Positions 9,004-19,707 are shown, numbered from the stretch's first letter. The stretch is DNA of 64,000 nt from Pectobacterium polonicum (GCF_005497185.1 NZ_RJTN01000019.1:32268-96267); one strand, 5' to 3'. Made by a program: numbers and translations. The notes: generated by a model from the sequence alone, not told the origin.

Positions 9004-9048
9004 TTATTGGCCGTACCATGCTGGAAACTTGAAAATTTAAAATGCCCA

Positions 9049-9471
9049 TTATGGAAACCCAGGTTCATCTTCCAACGTCTCGATTCTTCGGTAGTTTTCC
9101 GTTGCATTACAGAGAGCTAAATTAAATTGATACGCCATGCTATCTTTTTCAGTTCCTGATGTTACGTATGCACATCTGTCCTTTTTATATTTCTCCCATG
9201 AACGTTGATGCTTCTTGAATGCCTTGATGATGTCGTTGTCATTTATTTTAACTAATTCTAAAGTTCTTTCTGACAATCTTTTATTGAGTTTTTTATCAGA
9301 ATCTTTCACCATTAAATAAGCACATTCATACACGCTAATTTCTCCCTCCTCTATCATTTTTTTGCATATTCCCATTTTACTCTCGTTCAGATAATCGTCA
9401 GTCGTTTTTGCATTTAAAAAAAATGGAAATAGAAGAAAAAAAATGAAAAATATTTTTTTTATAATCATCAT
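9049..9471 (-). CDS. LprI-like periplasmic protein, probable lysozyme-effector immunity protein
   Basis: Small secreted protein of 140 residues with a strongly hydrophobic signal peptide (KKIFFIFFLLFPFFLNA). The mature part follows the DUF1311/LprI pattern: a cysteine-rich start, a long helical middle, HQRSWEKYKKDRC, and a late cysteine. LprI-like proteins include periplasmic inhibitors of lysozyme. Its start overlaps the stop of the upstream muramidase gene by 4 bases (ATGA), the usual arrangement of an immunity gene after its toxin. I infer that it protects the periplasm from that enzyme. The gene is markedly AT-rich compared with neighbours, which suggests transfer. Confidence 0.75.
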   Translation of the reverse strand: MMIIKKIFFIFFLLFPFFLNAKTTDDYLNESKMGICKKMIEEGEISVYECAYLMVKDSDKKLNKRLSERTLELVKINDNDIIKAFKKHQRSWEKYKKDRCAYVTSGTEKDSMAYQFNLALCNATENYRRIETLEDEPGFP

Positions 9472-10088
9472 CTAGTCCTGCTTTCGTTTAGATACTTCAC
9501 CCTATTCCTGCTATTTTCATCCCTTCTAAGCTCAGATGAGTTCATTATTAAAGAAATGATATCATCTATGTTATTCGTTGTTGCTGCCAACATTATTGTA
9601 TCCCCCCTATAGCCTTGGTATACGACATCAATCAAGATATCCCTTATCGCAGGCTGAAGCTCTTCCCAGTCAGGCTTTTCCCGCATATCTTTTGTCTTTT
9701 GATTGTATGCCGATCTCGCTCTTATTACATAACTTCTATACGTGTATTTAAATAAAGAAATCTGCTGTTGCTCTGTTATTTCTCCAACTTTATCCTTATT
9801 CACCCTAACAAATTCTTTAGCTTGAGATCCTATCAGTCTTGCTGAATGAGATATTGTAGTGGCTTTTTCCTGAGAAATTCCAGCCATCGTTAAATCCGAA
9901 TAAATTTCTTGTCGTGTTCTTTTCCCCATATCGTATCCTCGGCCAATGGTCACACCCGACAACCCACCTCTTTCTGGATAGTGAATAACCCTACTATAAT
10001 ATTTTGAGCCTTTTACATTATTTCCTTCAGAGTTAAATGTTAATTTACCATCCGTTATTAGTGATGTTTCATCAGTTATATCGCTCAT
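9468..10088 (-). CDS. Pesticin/T4-lysozyme-like muramidase, probable T6SS cargo effector
   Basis: Predicted peptidoglycan muramidase of 206 residues with no signal peptide. The region SEG (E21) ... SGVTIGRGYDMG (T47, D53) matches the catalytic Glu-Thr-Asp arrangement of the pesticin C-terminal domain and T4 lysozyme; T and D are six residues apart as in pesticin. Receptor-binding and translocation domains of pesticin are absent, so the protein needs another route into target cells. It starts 10 bases after an hcp gene and overlaps a putative immunity gene, so the likely route is the lumen of the Hcp tube. Delivery is inference; the fold call rests on motif and context. Confidence 0.78.
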   Translation of the reverse strand: MSDITDETSLITDGKLTFNSEGNNVKGSKYYSRVIHYPERGGLSGVTIGRGYDMGKRTRQEIYSDLTMAGISQEKATTISHSARLIGSQAKEFVRVNKDKVGEITEQQQISLFKYTYRSYVIRARSAYNQKTKDMREKPDWEELQPAIRDILIDVVYQGYRGDTIMLAATTNNIDDIISLIMNSSELRRDENSRNRVKYLNESRTR

Positions 10089-10098
10089 AATCAGCTCT

Positions 10099-10566
10099 CT
10101 AATTCCAAATGCTATAGCCCGATGTGCCTGCTATTTTATGCGACCAAGATATACTGGCATACTTCAGCATGACTTCCTCATAAGGAATAGAATCATTATT
10201 ATTTATTGAGTTAGGATATGATGAGGAAACAGATACAATTCGCGCATCAGTCAATATTAACTCGTAGAATACTTCTAATTGCCCTGCCATATTGGTTCGA
10301 TAGAAGAAAAAATTTGCCGTTAGTTTTTCATTTGATGTCACTGACACGCCGAGTAATGGAGACGACTTATCTATAGGTTTAATGAGTTGTATAGGATGAT
10401 GCGATATATTCTCTTCCCTCGTTATTGTATGGTTTAACCCTAAGACTTGAATTTGATTCTCATGCCCAGATTGATAACGGTTGCCAATAGAATTAACCGT
10501 CGAACATCCAGAGGAAATTAACCCCTGCTGATCACCTTCTAAGGTGAGATAAATGAGGTGTGACAT
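10099..10566 (-). CDS. hcp: Hcp-family type VI secretion tube protein (orphan)
   Basis: Predicted Hcp, the hexameric ring protein that stacks into the T6SS tube and carries small effectors. The start MSHLIYLTLEGDQQGLISSGCSTVNSIGNRYQ and the following HENQIQVLGLNHTITRE are the hallmark of the Hcp1 family in enterobacteria; HHPIQLIKPIDKSSPLLG follows. With ATG 10566 (AGGA upstream) it has 155 residues, slightly short of the usual 160-170. No other T6SS structural gene is in the window, so it is an orphan copy that must use machinery encoded elsewhere. It heads a three-gene unit with a muramidase and an immunity-like gene, all AT-rich. Confidence 0.88.
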   Translation of the reverse strand: MSHLIYLTLEGDQQGLISSGCSTVNSIGNRYQSGHENQIQVLGLNHTITREENISHHPIQLIKPIDKSSPLLGVSVTSNEKLTANFFFYRTNMAGQLEVFYELILTDARIVSVSSSYPNSINNNDSIPYEEVMLKYASISWSHKIAGTSGYSIWN

Positions 10567-10777
10567 ATACACTATCCTTGTTAGTTTAGATTAAATTATT
10601 TTTCTAAAGGAAATCATACACCACATAAATAGCAAGAGAAAATGATAAAACAGCTCAATCTAAAATTGAAATTAATACCATATTTGATTTTATTAAACAG
10701 TATTTAATTTTAGTGTTTTTTGACTGGCTACCATTAAAAACCATGACATAAAATATCGTGAGAATAATTAGTCATGA

Positions 10778-10800
10778 AATAGCCATCATTGATGGCTATT
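10778..10800 (-). terminator. Stem-loop after yidA
   Basis: Perfect inverted repeat AATAGCCATC / GATGGCTATT with a 3-base loop, 19 bases downstream of the yidA stop. The T-tract is weak on the minus strand (TTTCAT), so it is a modest terminator. Confidence 0.6.
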
Positions 10801-10819
10801 CGGTTTTATCTATCCCTAA

Positions 10820-11705
<886 letters not shown>

Positions 11706-11736
11706 GGCAGGGTGACAGGCGTATGACATGCAACGT

Positions 11737-11761
11737 AAAAAGCCGTGCGGTTAAGCACGGC
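11737..11761 (-). terminator. Rho-independent terminator of the beta-glucoside PTS operon
   Basis: On the minus strand, stem GCCGTGC / GCACGGC with a 6-base loop is followed by TTTTT, 30 bases after the 6-phospho-beta-glucosidase stop. This is a canonical intrinsic terminator. Confidence 0.85.
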
Positions 11762-11790
11762 CCTGTGACCAACGTTTCCTGCAATCGCTG

Positions 11791-13245
<1,455 letters not shown>

Positions 13246-13267
13246 TCATTTCAGGTTTACACGTTAT

Positions 13268-13609
13268 TCATTTACACGCAGTTTCATGGATAGATTGTTT
13301 CAGAGCAGAGATTTCCCGATGAAGCTGAATCAGTTCCTCCACCAGTTCACGGCATAGCATCGCGTTCATCAGGTGATCTTGCGCGTGAACCAGAATCAGG
13401 TTGACCGGGATCTTTCCGCTGCCCTCATCGGCGCCAATCAAGGCCGTCTGAATTTGATGGGCTTTGCGTGCCGCAACGGAAGCCATATTCAGCAGTTCTT
13501 CAGCCTTGTCCCAATCGTATTTTCTGGCGGCGCTCAGCGCTTCCATCGAACTGGAGCGCGCCTCTCCCGCATAGATAATCAGTTCCATCACTGTCGTTTC
13601 ATCGAGCAT
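13268..13609 (-). CDS. PTS lactose/cellobiose-family IIA component
   Basis: Cytosolic phosphotransfer protein that passes phosphate from HPr to the IIB component. With ATG 13609 behind GAGGAGG it has 113 residues. The phospho-histidine is H75 in LILVHAQDHLM, the invariant family motif. The gene overlaps the 3' end of the IIC gene by 11 bases, so the two are coupled. Confidence 0.92.
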   Translation of the reverse strand: MLDETTVMELIIYAGEARSSSMEALSAARKYDWDKAEELLNMASVAARKAHQIQTALIGADEGSGKIPVNLILVHAQDHLMNAMLCRELVEELIQLHREISALKQSIHETACK

Positions 13610-14912
13610 CACTCACGACCTCCTCTGCTGTACCCACTTCCTGTGCGATCAGTTGGCGTTCATACATTTTGAAGAAGGGGTAATAAATTAAGGACGACAC
13701 GATAATCAGTACCCCCACCAGCACCACCGCGCGCCAGTCCCACCCCGTAGACCAGGCTGCGCCAATCGGGCCCGGCGTTGTCCAGGGGGCGAGAGAAATC
13801 ACGCGGTGCACCAAATCGGTTTTTAACGCGATATAGGCGATTGTGGCGTTCACCAACGGTGCGGTAATAAACGGGATAAACAGCAGCGGGTTCATGACAA
13901 CGGGTGAACCAAAAATCACCGGCTCGTTGATGTTGAACATACTCGGCACCACGGCCAGCTTGCCGATAGAACGCAGGTGGGCAGAGCGGCTGCGCAGATA
14001 GAGAAAGACCAGCCCCATGGTCGCTCCCGAGCCGCCCACCGTAATGAAGAACTGCCAGAAGGGTTCAATAAAAATTTTGGTGATCGGTGCGCCCGCGTTA
14101 AACGCTTCCTGATTGATCCCTAAGTTGGTCAGCCAGAACGCCTGCAAAATACCGCCGACAATAACGGCACCGTGAATCCCGGCAAACCACAGCAGGTGGC
14201 AGAGCAGTACCGCGATCAGGATCGCGGGAAGCGAGTCTGATGCCGAGATAATCGGTGCAAAGATCGCCATAATCGCCTGCGGTAACAACATACCGAACTG
14301 GTTCTGCATAAACAGGCTAAGCGGGAAAAGCGTCAGGAAGATGGCAAGAATCGGGATCAGCAGATCGAAAGACTGACGGATTTTCGGCGGCACCTGTTCC
14401 GGCAGGCGAATACCAATATTGCGCTTCTGCAAAAAGTGCATCAGCTCCGTCGAGTAGATTGCCACGATAATCGCGGTGAAAATTCCCTCGCCGCCCAACG
14501 ACCCAACGGGCAGGCTTTTATCGATTTGTGGAGCCGCCACCACCATAAACGACATCAGCGCCAGACTGGCGGCCATAAAACCGTTCATTTTATAGCTCTG
14601 TGCCAGGTTATAAGCGATGGCACTGGTGATATACACCGCCATAATGCCCATCGTCATATTGTAAGGCATCATGATTTGTTCGCTGTGGCGTTCCACCATT
14701 CCCAGCCACCACTGCGCAAAAGCCCATTCACTATTCGGGCTAAAAGGCGGATGGGCGAATAACATCATAAAAGAACCGACAATTAAAAAAGGCATGGAGG
14801 CAATGAAGCCATCCTTAATGGCTACAACATGGCGCTGACTAGAGAGTTTTGCCGCAATGGGGCTAATACGGTTTTCGATAACGCTGAATAATGACTCGCT
14901 TAATTTACTCAT
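13599..14912 (-). CDS. PTS lactose/cellobiose-family IIC permease
   Basis: Inner-membrane channel of the sugar PTS. With ATG 14912 behind GGGAGG it has 437 residues; in-frame upstream codons have no ribosome binding site. About ten hydrophobic segments are visible, and the family motif region FNINEPVIFGSPVVMNPLLFIPF near residue 330 carries the NEP(V/I)xFG signature of IIC-cellobiose/chitobiose permeases. It lies between the IIB and IIA genes. Confidence 0.93.
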   Translation of the reverse strand: MSKLSESLFSVIENRISPIAAKLSSQRHVVAIKDGFIASMPFLIVGSFMMLFAHPPFSPNSEWAFAQWWLGMVERHSEQIMMPYNMTMGIMAVYITSAIAYNLAQSYKMNGFMAASLALMSFMVVAAPQIDKSLPVGSLGGEGIFTAIIVAIYSTELMHFLQKRNIGIRLPEQVPPKIRQSFDLLIPILAIFLTLFPLSLFMQNQFGMLLPQAIMAIFAPIISASDSLPAILIAVLLCHLLWFAGIHGAVIVGGILQAFWLTNLGINQEAFNAGAPITKIFIEPFWQFFITVGGSGATMGLVFLYLRSRSAHLRSIGKLAVVPSMFNINEPVIFGSPVVMNPLLFIPFITAPLVNATIAYIALKTDLVHRVISLAPWTTPGPIGAAWSTGWDWRAVVLVGVLIIVSSLIYYPFFKMYERQLIAQEVGTAEEVVSDAR

Positions 14913-14928
14913 TATTCCTCCCGCTATG

Positions 14929-15234
14929 CTATGCAATCATCGCCAAGGCATCGTTGAGGACTTTTTCCCCATTCATCATGCCGTAATCAACCATATTAAT
15001 TACCGCGATTGGTTTCTCTTTTTCATCGGCTATCGCCTTGAATTCAGGCAGTTTATATTTGATTTGCGGCCCCAAAAGGCAGCAGTCATATTCATCAATC
15101 AATTCATTAAACTCTTCAAAACCCACGGCTTTTATCTCAACAGCGATCGCTTTTTGCTCGGCGACCTTTTCCATTCGCTGTACCAGCATGCTGGTAGACA
15201 TTCCTGCTGCGCAACAGAGTAAAATTTTATTCAT
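14929..15234 (-). CDS. PTS lactose/cellobiose-family IIB component
   Basis: Cytosolic phosphocarrier of 101 residues and first gene of the beta-glucoside PTS operon. The P-loop cysteine is C8 in LLCCAAGMSTSM, the standard position just before AGMSTS. The start ATG 15234 has GAGGTG upstream. An AscG-type operator lies about 53 bases before it, so it is probably repressed by the divergent LacI-family protein. Confidence 0.92.
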   Translation of the reverse strand: MNKILLCCAAGMSTSMLVQRMEKVAEQKAIAVEIKAVGFEEFNELIDEYDCCLLGPQIKYKLPEFKAIADEKEKPIAVINMVDYGMMNGEKVLNDALAMIA

Positions 15235-15286
15235 ACTGCACCTCACCGTCCGTTTTTTTATTATTCAAGCAAGACATAAAATAATA

Positions 15287-15300
15287 TGCAACCGGTTTCA
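15287..15300. promoter_or_regulatory. AscG-type operator
   Basis: TGCAACCGGTTTCA is one base from the perfect palindrome TGAAACCGGTTTCA, the AscG/GalR-type LacI-family site. It lies between the PTS operon and the repressor gene. A related half-site (GCAACCG) is about 50 bases nearer the repressor gene. Confidence 0.72.
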
Positions 15301-15401
15301 TATTGTTTTTACTATTTTTTGAAGGCGATCATAAATAGCGCAACCGAGGCATATTTTTATCCCTATACTTGTTATTGGTGATAAAAAAGGAGAGTTTTCC
15401 C

Positions 15402-15407
15402 TATAAT
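15402..15407 (+). promoter_or_regulatory. Candidate -10 of the ascG-like gene
   Basis: A perfect TATAAT lies 38 bases before the repressor ATG. No convincing -35 at 16-18 bases could be found, so only the -10 is claimed. Confidence 0.4.
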
Positions 15408-15444
15408 GGCGACATAAGTCAGTACAGGAGAACGGGAAAGTACG

Positions 15445-16458
15445 ATGGTAACCATGCTCGATGTCGCGAAAAAAGCCGGTGTATCCAAGGCAACCGTATC
15501 ACGCGTGCTGACAGGGAATAACTATGTCAGTAAAACCACGCGAGATCGGGTATTTCAGGCCATTGAAGAGATTGGCTACCGACCCAACCTGCTAGCGCGC
15601 CAGCTCGCTACAAGCAAATCGCAAATTATTGGTTTGGTTGTGACCAACACGCTGTACAGCGGCCCCTATTTCAGCGAATTACTGTTCCAGACGGCAACCA
15701 TGACGGAAAAATATGGCCGCCAACTCATCATGGCAGATGGCAAACACAGCGCGGAAGAAGAACGGGAAGCGATCCAGTTCCTGCTCGATTTACGCTGCGA
15801 TGCCGTCATTATTTACCCACGTTTTCTTTCTATCGACGCGTTGGAAAGTATTATCAAACAGCATGAACAGCCGATCATGGTCGTGAACCGCACACTGCAT
15901 CAACACAGTGATAACGGTATCTGCACCGATCACCAGCAACACAGCTATGATGCTGTCAATTACCTAATCGCAGAGGGTCACCGTGATATCGCGTTTATCT
16001 GCGGATCGTCAAACTCCCCCACCGGCACAAGCCGACTGGCAGGCTATCGACAGGCGTTAGTGGACAACGGGATTCCCTATAATGACAGGCTGGTTGCGCC
16101 AGGCGACTGGACCCATGACAGCGGCTATACGGCAGCAAAAGCACTGCTTCAAAGAGCGGCCTCCTTCAGTGCGCTGGTCGCCAGCAATGACGACATGGCG
16201 ATTGGCGCGGCAAAAGCGCTGCGTGAACACGGCCTTGCGATTCCGCAGGATGTCTCGCTGCTGGGGTTCGATGATTTACCGATGGCATCCTGGTTCTATC
16301 CGCCGCTGACTACCGTGCATGTGCCCGTCGCCGAGATGATCAACTACACCCTTGAGAAGCTGCTGTGTCGGCTAGAGGGGGAAACCGCTGTGCCAGCTCC
16401 TGCCTTCAAAGGCACATTAATCATCCGCGATTCCGTTAGCAAAGGCCCTGCGGCCTGA
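15445..16458 (+). CDS. ascG: LacI-family repressor, AscG-like
   Basis: Sugar-responsive DNA-binding repressor of 337 residues. The LacI helix-turn-helix is MLDVAKKAGVSKATVSRVLTGN (residues 4-25), and the protein follows E. coli AscG closely, for example LGLVVTNTLYxGxYFSELLF, ADGKHSAEEER and LLDLRCDAxxIYPRFLS. The C-terminal effector domain ends with the conserved SALVASNDDMAIGAAKAL region. It is divergent from the PTS operon and a palindrome of the right type lies between them, so it very probably controls that operon and itself. I call it AscG-like; strict orthology is not proven. Confidence 0.88.
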   Translation: MVTMLDVAKKAGVSKATVSRVLTGNNYVSKTTRDRVFQAIEEIGYRPNLLARQLATSKSQIIGLVVTNTLYSGPYFSELLFQTATMTEKYGRQLIMADGKHSAEEEREAIQFLLDLRCDAVIIYPRFLSIDALESIIKQHEQPIMVVNRTLHQHSDNGICTDHQQHSYDAVNYLIAEGHRDIAFICGSSNSPTGTSRLAGYRQALVDNGIPYNDRLVAPGDWTHDSGYTAAKALLQRAASFSALVASNDDMAIGAAKALREHGLAIPQDVSLLGFDDLPMASWFYPPLTTVHVPVAEMINYTLEKLLCRLEGETAVPAPAFKGTLIIRDSVSKGPAA

Positions 16459-16522
16459 TCCCCCACTTATGCGGTGTAGTGTAATCAGCCCTCACCGCTT
16501 TATGACGTTTTCATGATCCCCC

Positions 16523-16549
16523 TAAAGAGATGTGGTTTCTCGCCGATAA
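16523..16549 (+). promoter_or_regulatory. Sigma-28 (FliA) promoter of the chemoreceptor gene
   Basis: TAAAGAGA, exactly 11 bases, then GCCGATAA: the -10 matches the flagellar sigma-28 consensus fully and the -35 keeps TAAAG. It points toward the chemoreceptor gene, with a leader of about 210 bases. Confidence 0.85.
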
Positions 16550-16555
16550 TTTAAT

Positions 16556-16571
16556 TGTGACTTGCATCACA
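16556..16571. promoter_or_regulatory. CRP-cAMP binding site
   Basis: TGTGACTTGCATCACA has both half-sites of the CRP consensus (TGTGA-N6-TCACA) intact. It begins seven bases after the sigma-28 -10 element, so CRP bound here would overlap the start of transcription, either interfering with the sigma-28 promoter or serving a second promoter. Confidence 0.8.
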
Positions 16572-16653
16572 AAAAATGACGAGTCACGCAAGAGAATGAC
16601 CATAAAACAGACAGGAAGATAATCGATTGATTTTTTTATGAAAAAATCACCTA

Positions 16654-16735
16654 TGTACCCTAAATAATTCGGGTTGCAGGACAAAAACGTTAGCGTTTTG
16701 AACGATACACATGCAGCTTGAAGTATGACGGGTAT
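16654..16735. repeat. Short ERIC-like element in the chemoreceptor leader
   Basis: The ends match ERIC sequences: CCTAAATAATTCGGGTTGCAGG on the left (described here as its two halves, TAAATAATTC and GGGTTGCAGG) and CATGCAGCTTGAAGTATGAC on the right. The usual centre is replaced by a short segment with hairpin AAAACG-TTAG-CGTTTT (16684-16699). It lies inside the presumed 5' leader of the chemoreceptor mRNA. Confidence 0.75.
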
Positions 16736-16766
16736 CAGCGCTTATATCTCAGGGGATATTACGCAT

Positions 16767-18770
16767 ATGTCTACAACATTGTTACCGGTTCGCCACAGCA
16801 ATCTACCCATTCATTCTTCACCAACCGCGCCACAAAAAAAGCTCAGCACACGAACGTTAATGTTACTCGCCGGCGTCACCACTATCGCACTCGGTTTTAT
16901 TCTCACTATCGGTCTGTTGATCTGGCAATCCGGCCAGCAGCAAAAAGCCATCGCCCAGCAGTATCTTGAGCAAACCGCATATACCAACAGCTATCTCATT
17001 CAGCAGAAGCTGGATGTCGCGCTCCATGCGGCACGTAATTTGGTGCAGAGCGTTGTCAGCCTGCAAGAAGCGGGTAACGCCGATCGGAAAACCGCAGAGA
17101 CACTACTGAAGAATGCGCTAAAGAACCACCCCGATTTCCTGTCCATGTCGCTGGCATGGGAGCCTGATGCGTTTGACGGCAAAGATCGGGAGTACGTCGG
17201 TCAACCGGATCAAGACCCACAAGGTCGCTTTGTTCGTTATGTCGATCGCGATACCGCAGGCAACGTAGCTCTGCATAATCTGGTGGACTATGAAACACCG
17301 GGCAGCGGCGATTACTATCTGCTACCAAAGAAACTCCAGAAAGAAGTGATTCTGGAACCGTATAGCTACCCCTACAACGGCGTCGATGTCCTGCTGACCT
17401 CCATTGCCGTGCCCATCATCATCAACAATAAATTTTACGGTTCCGTCACGGCGGATTTTTCGCTGGATACGCTGCAACAGCTCACCAACAATATAAAACC
17501 CTATCAAGGAACAGGCTACGCACAGCTGTTGTCTCACACCGGTGCCTACATTTCTCATCCTGACAAAGTCCGGATAACCAAGAAAATTGAAAACGACCCA
17601 ACGCTGCTTGAGCATATCACCACTGGTCAGCCTTATCAGATCGAACGTGACAATGTCGTGCGGAACACACCCGCGTTTACCGTATATATGCCGGTCAAGA
17701 TCGGCAATACCGATACGCCTTGGATGCTCGGTCTATCCGCCCCCGTCAATGTGGTGATGGCGGAAACCGCACAGCAGCGCAACATGGCGCTACTGCTTAT
17801 GGTGCTGAGTATCGTAGTGGTTTCCGGTGTGTTGGGTATCATCTTTCACCGCAAGGTCGCCCGCCCTATTGGTGGCGAGCCTGCTCAGGCAGCGCAAATT
17901 GCACTGTCCGTCGCGCAGGGAGATTTAACGCAGGCCATCCCCGTGTTGCCGAAAGACGACAGCAGTATTTTCTACGCGATGAACGCCATGCAAACGCAGT
18001 TAAGAGATATTGCCGAACAGTTGATTAACACCAGCGAATCCGTCAGCCATGGTGCGACAGAGATTGCAGCAGGTAATATCGATCTGGCTTCTCGTACCGA
18101 ACAGCAGGCGGCGGCGCTGGAAGAAACCGCCGCCAGCATGGAGCAGATTACGGCGACGGTGAAACAGAATGCGGATAACGCCCATAACGCGACAACACTG
18201 GCGCAGAATGCCGCGTACATCGCTCAGAAAGGCGACAAGATAGTCGGTCAGGTTGTCCACATCATGAGTGAGATCGACGACAGTTCGAAGAAAATAGCCG
18301 ACATTACCAGCATCATCAGCAGCATCGCGTTCCAGACCAATATTCTGGCGCTCAACGCGGCGGTAGAAGCCGCCAGAGCAGGCGAACAAGGGCGTGGTTT
18401 CGCGGTTGTTGCCAACGAGGTACGTAACCTCGCGCAGCGCAGCGCCAGTGCGGTAAAAGATATCACCGCGCTGATTACGGAGTCCGCCAGCCGTGTCGAC
18501 AGCGGCGTCACGCTGGTTCAGAGTGCAGGCTCAACCATGCAGGACATGCTGCATGCCGTCACCTCGGTAAAAGACATCATGGATGAGATCGTCTCCGCAT
18601 CGGACGAACAATCGCGTGGTATCAGTCAGGTCACGCAGGCCGTTCACGAGATGGACGGCGTTACCCAGCAAAACGCCGCGCTGGTGCAGGAAGCGACTGC
18701 CGCTGCCGCGTCGCTGGAAGAACAGGCCAGACAGCTCGCGCAAACCGTGCTGGTATTTAAACTCTCTTAA
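16767..18770 (+). CDS. Methyl-accepting chemotaxis protein
   Basis: Transmembrane chemoreceptor that signals to CheA/CheW. With ATG 16767 behind AGGGGAT it has 667 residues. A membrane segment near residues 30-55 ([17 protein letters not shown]) is followed by a large periplasmic sensor of the dCACHE type ([21 protein letters not shown]), a second membrane segment ([19 protein letters not shown]), a HAMP domain and the signalling domain with the hairpin tip [20 protein letters not shown]. No CheR-tethering pentapeptide is at the C-terminus. The sigma-28 promoter places it in the flagellar regulon; the ligand is unknown. Confidence 0.94.
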   Translation: MSTTLLPVRHSNLPIHSSPTAPQKKLSTRTLMLLAGVTTIALGFILTIGLLIWQSGQQQKAIAQQYLEQTAYTNSYLIQQKLDVALHAARNLVQSVVSLQEAGNADRKTAETLLKNALKNHPDFLSMSLAWEPDAFDGKDREYVGQPDQDPQGRFVRYVDRDTAGNVALHNLVDYETPGSGDYYLLPKKLQKEVILEPYSYPYNGVDVLLTSIAVPIIINNKFYGSVTADFSLDTLQQLTNNIKPYQGTGYAQLLSHTGAYISHPDKVRITKKIENDPTLLEHITTGQPYQIERDNVVRNTPAFTVYMPVKIGNTDTPWMLGLSAPVNVVMAETAQQRNMALLLMVLSIVVVSGVLGIIFHRKVARPIGGEPAQAAQIALSVAQGDLTQAIPVLPKDDSSIFYAMNAMQTQLRDIAEQLINTSESVSHGATEIAAGNIDLASRTEQQAAALEETAASMEQITATVKQNADNAHNATTLAQNAAYIAQKGDKIVGQVVHIMSEIDDSSKKIADITSIISSIAFQTNILALNAAVEAARAGEQGRGFAVVANEVRNLAQRSASAVKDITALITESASRVDSGVTLVQSAGSTMQDMLHAVTSVKDIMDEIVSASDEQSRGISQVTQAVHEMDGVTQQNAALVQEATAAAASLEEQARQLAQTVLVFKLS

Positions 18771-18784
18771 CCCTTTCCGCCTCA

Positions 18785-18816
18785 AAACCGACCGTCCCAT
18801 TCGGCGCGGTCGGTTT
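18785..18816. terminator. Bidirectional terminator between chemoreceptor and GntR genes
   Basis: Perfect 10-bp arms AAACCGACCG / CGGTCGGTTT with a 12-base loop lie between the two convergent stops. The arms supply short T-runs in both directions. Confidence 0.75.
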
Positions 18817-18822
18817 CATGGT

Positions 18823-19512
18823 TTATGGGTTGCTAAACAGCCGATCGTAAACATGCTGTAGATGACGCTCCATGCAAGCACGGGCGCGCACGGGATCACG
18901 CGCCGCAATCGCCATAGCGATATCATGATGGTCTTGCTGTAACGCCACAGGAAAATCCTCCTGCGCGTAGTGGCTCTCTAGCCGGACAAAGCGTGAACTT
19001 GTACGTTTGTTCCACAAGTTTTCCATCATGTCACGTAGCACTTCATTACCACTCATTTCACCAATCAGCAGATGAAAGCGCTTATCTTCACTCAGAAATT
19101 TTTCATCGTTAGCATTGAGCTGCGTGAGATCCTGCATGATATCTATCAGCTCGGTTCGCTGATCTTCGCTACCGTTGCGCGCCGCCATTTCAGCCAATAA
19201 TCCTTCAAAAGCCTGACGCGCCAGAATCAGCGATTTCAGGCTGAATTCTTCCTCAGGTTGCGACTGCGCAGCCTGAGGCAATGGATTGCTGACAAATACA
19301 CCGTTTCCGGTGCGAATTTCGACCCACCCGGTAATTTCCAGTGCAATCAATGCTTCACGGATCGACGAACGGCTTACACTGAGTTGTTTAGCCAAATCCC
19401 GCTCTGAGGGCAGCATATCTCCTGGTAAAAACTGCCCATTCTGAATGCAGTTAATCAGCAGATTTGATATTTGACGGTACAAACGCTCCACTTTGAGCGC
19501 GGGTAAATCCAT
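18823..19512 (-). CDS. GntR-family (FadR/FCD) transcriptional regulator
   Basis: DNA-binding regulator of 229 residues. The N-terminal GntR winged helix-turn-helix reads PGDMLPSERDLAKQLSVSRSSIREALIALE (residues 30-59), followed by the all-helical FCD ligand domain. It is divergent from the MFS transporter and uxuA genes, so it probably represses them and responds to a sugar acid, as UxuR, ExuR or LgoR do. It is not similar enough by eye for me to give one of those symbols. A 25-bp inverted repeat in the shared intergenic region is a candidate operator. Confidence 0.9.
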   Translation of the reverse strand: MDLPALKVERLYRQISNLLINCIQNGQFLPGDMLPSERDLAKQLSVSRSSIREALIALEITGWVEIRTGNGVFVSNPLPQAAQSQPEEEFSLKSLILARQAFEGLLAEMAARNGSEDQRTELIDIMQDLTQLNANDEKFLSEDKRFHLLIGEMSGNEVLRDMMENLWNKRTSSRFVRLESHYAQEDFPVALQQDHHDIAMAIAARDPVRARACMERHLQHVYDRLFSNP

Positions 19513-19682
19513 AACTCCTCCAACCTACTTCAGGCTTGCGTGAGCGGTACAATACTGAGGCGAAGCTTACCATATGCGGAGAATTCACTCGCCTCTTTCA
19601 TCTACGGTGGCCTTTACCCGCAAGAAAAGATAATGAGAAGTACATCACAGTAATGAACGTCATCTTGCGGAATACTTCTTTC

Positions 19683-19707
19683 GGTCTGGTGGCCTGACCA
19701 CCAGACC
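19683..19707. promoter_or_regulatory. 25-bp perfect inverted repeat, candidate GntR operator
   Basis: Arms GGTCTGGTGG and CCACCAGACC are perfectly complementary around a 5-base spacer. It contains TGGT and ACCA half-sites like those of FadR-subfamily regulators, although the spacing is wider than the usual three bases. It lies 80 bases before the MFS start in the divergent region. Confidence 0.5.
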
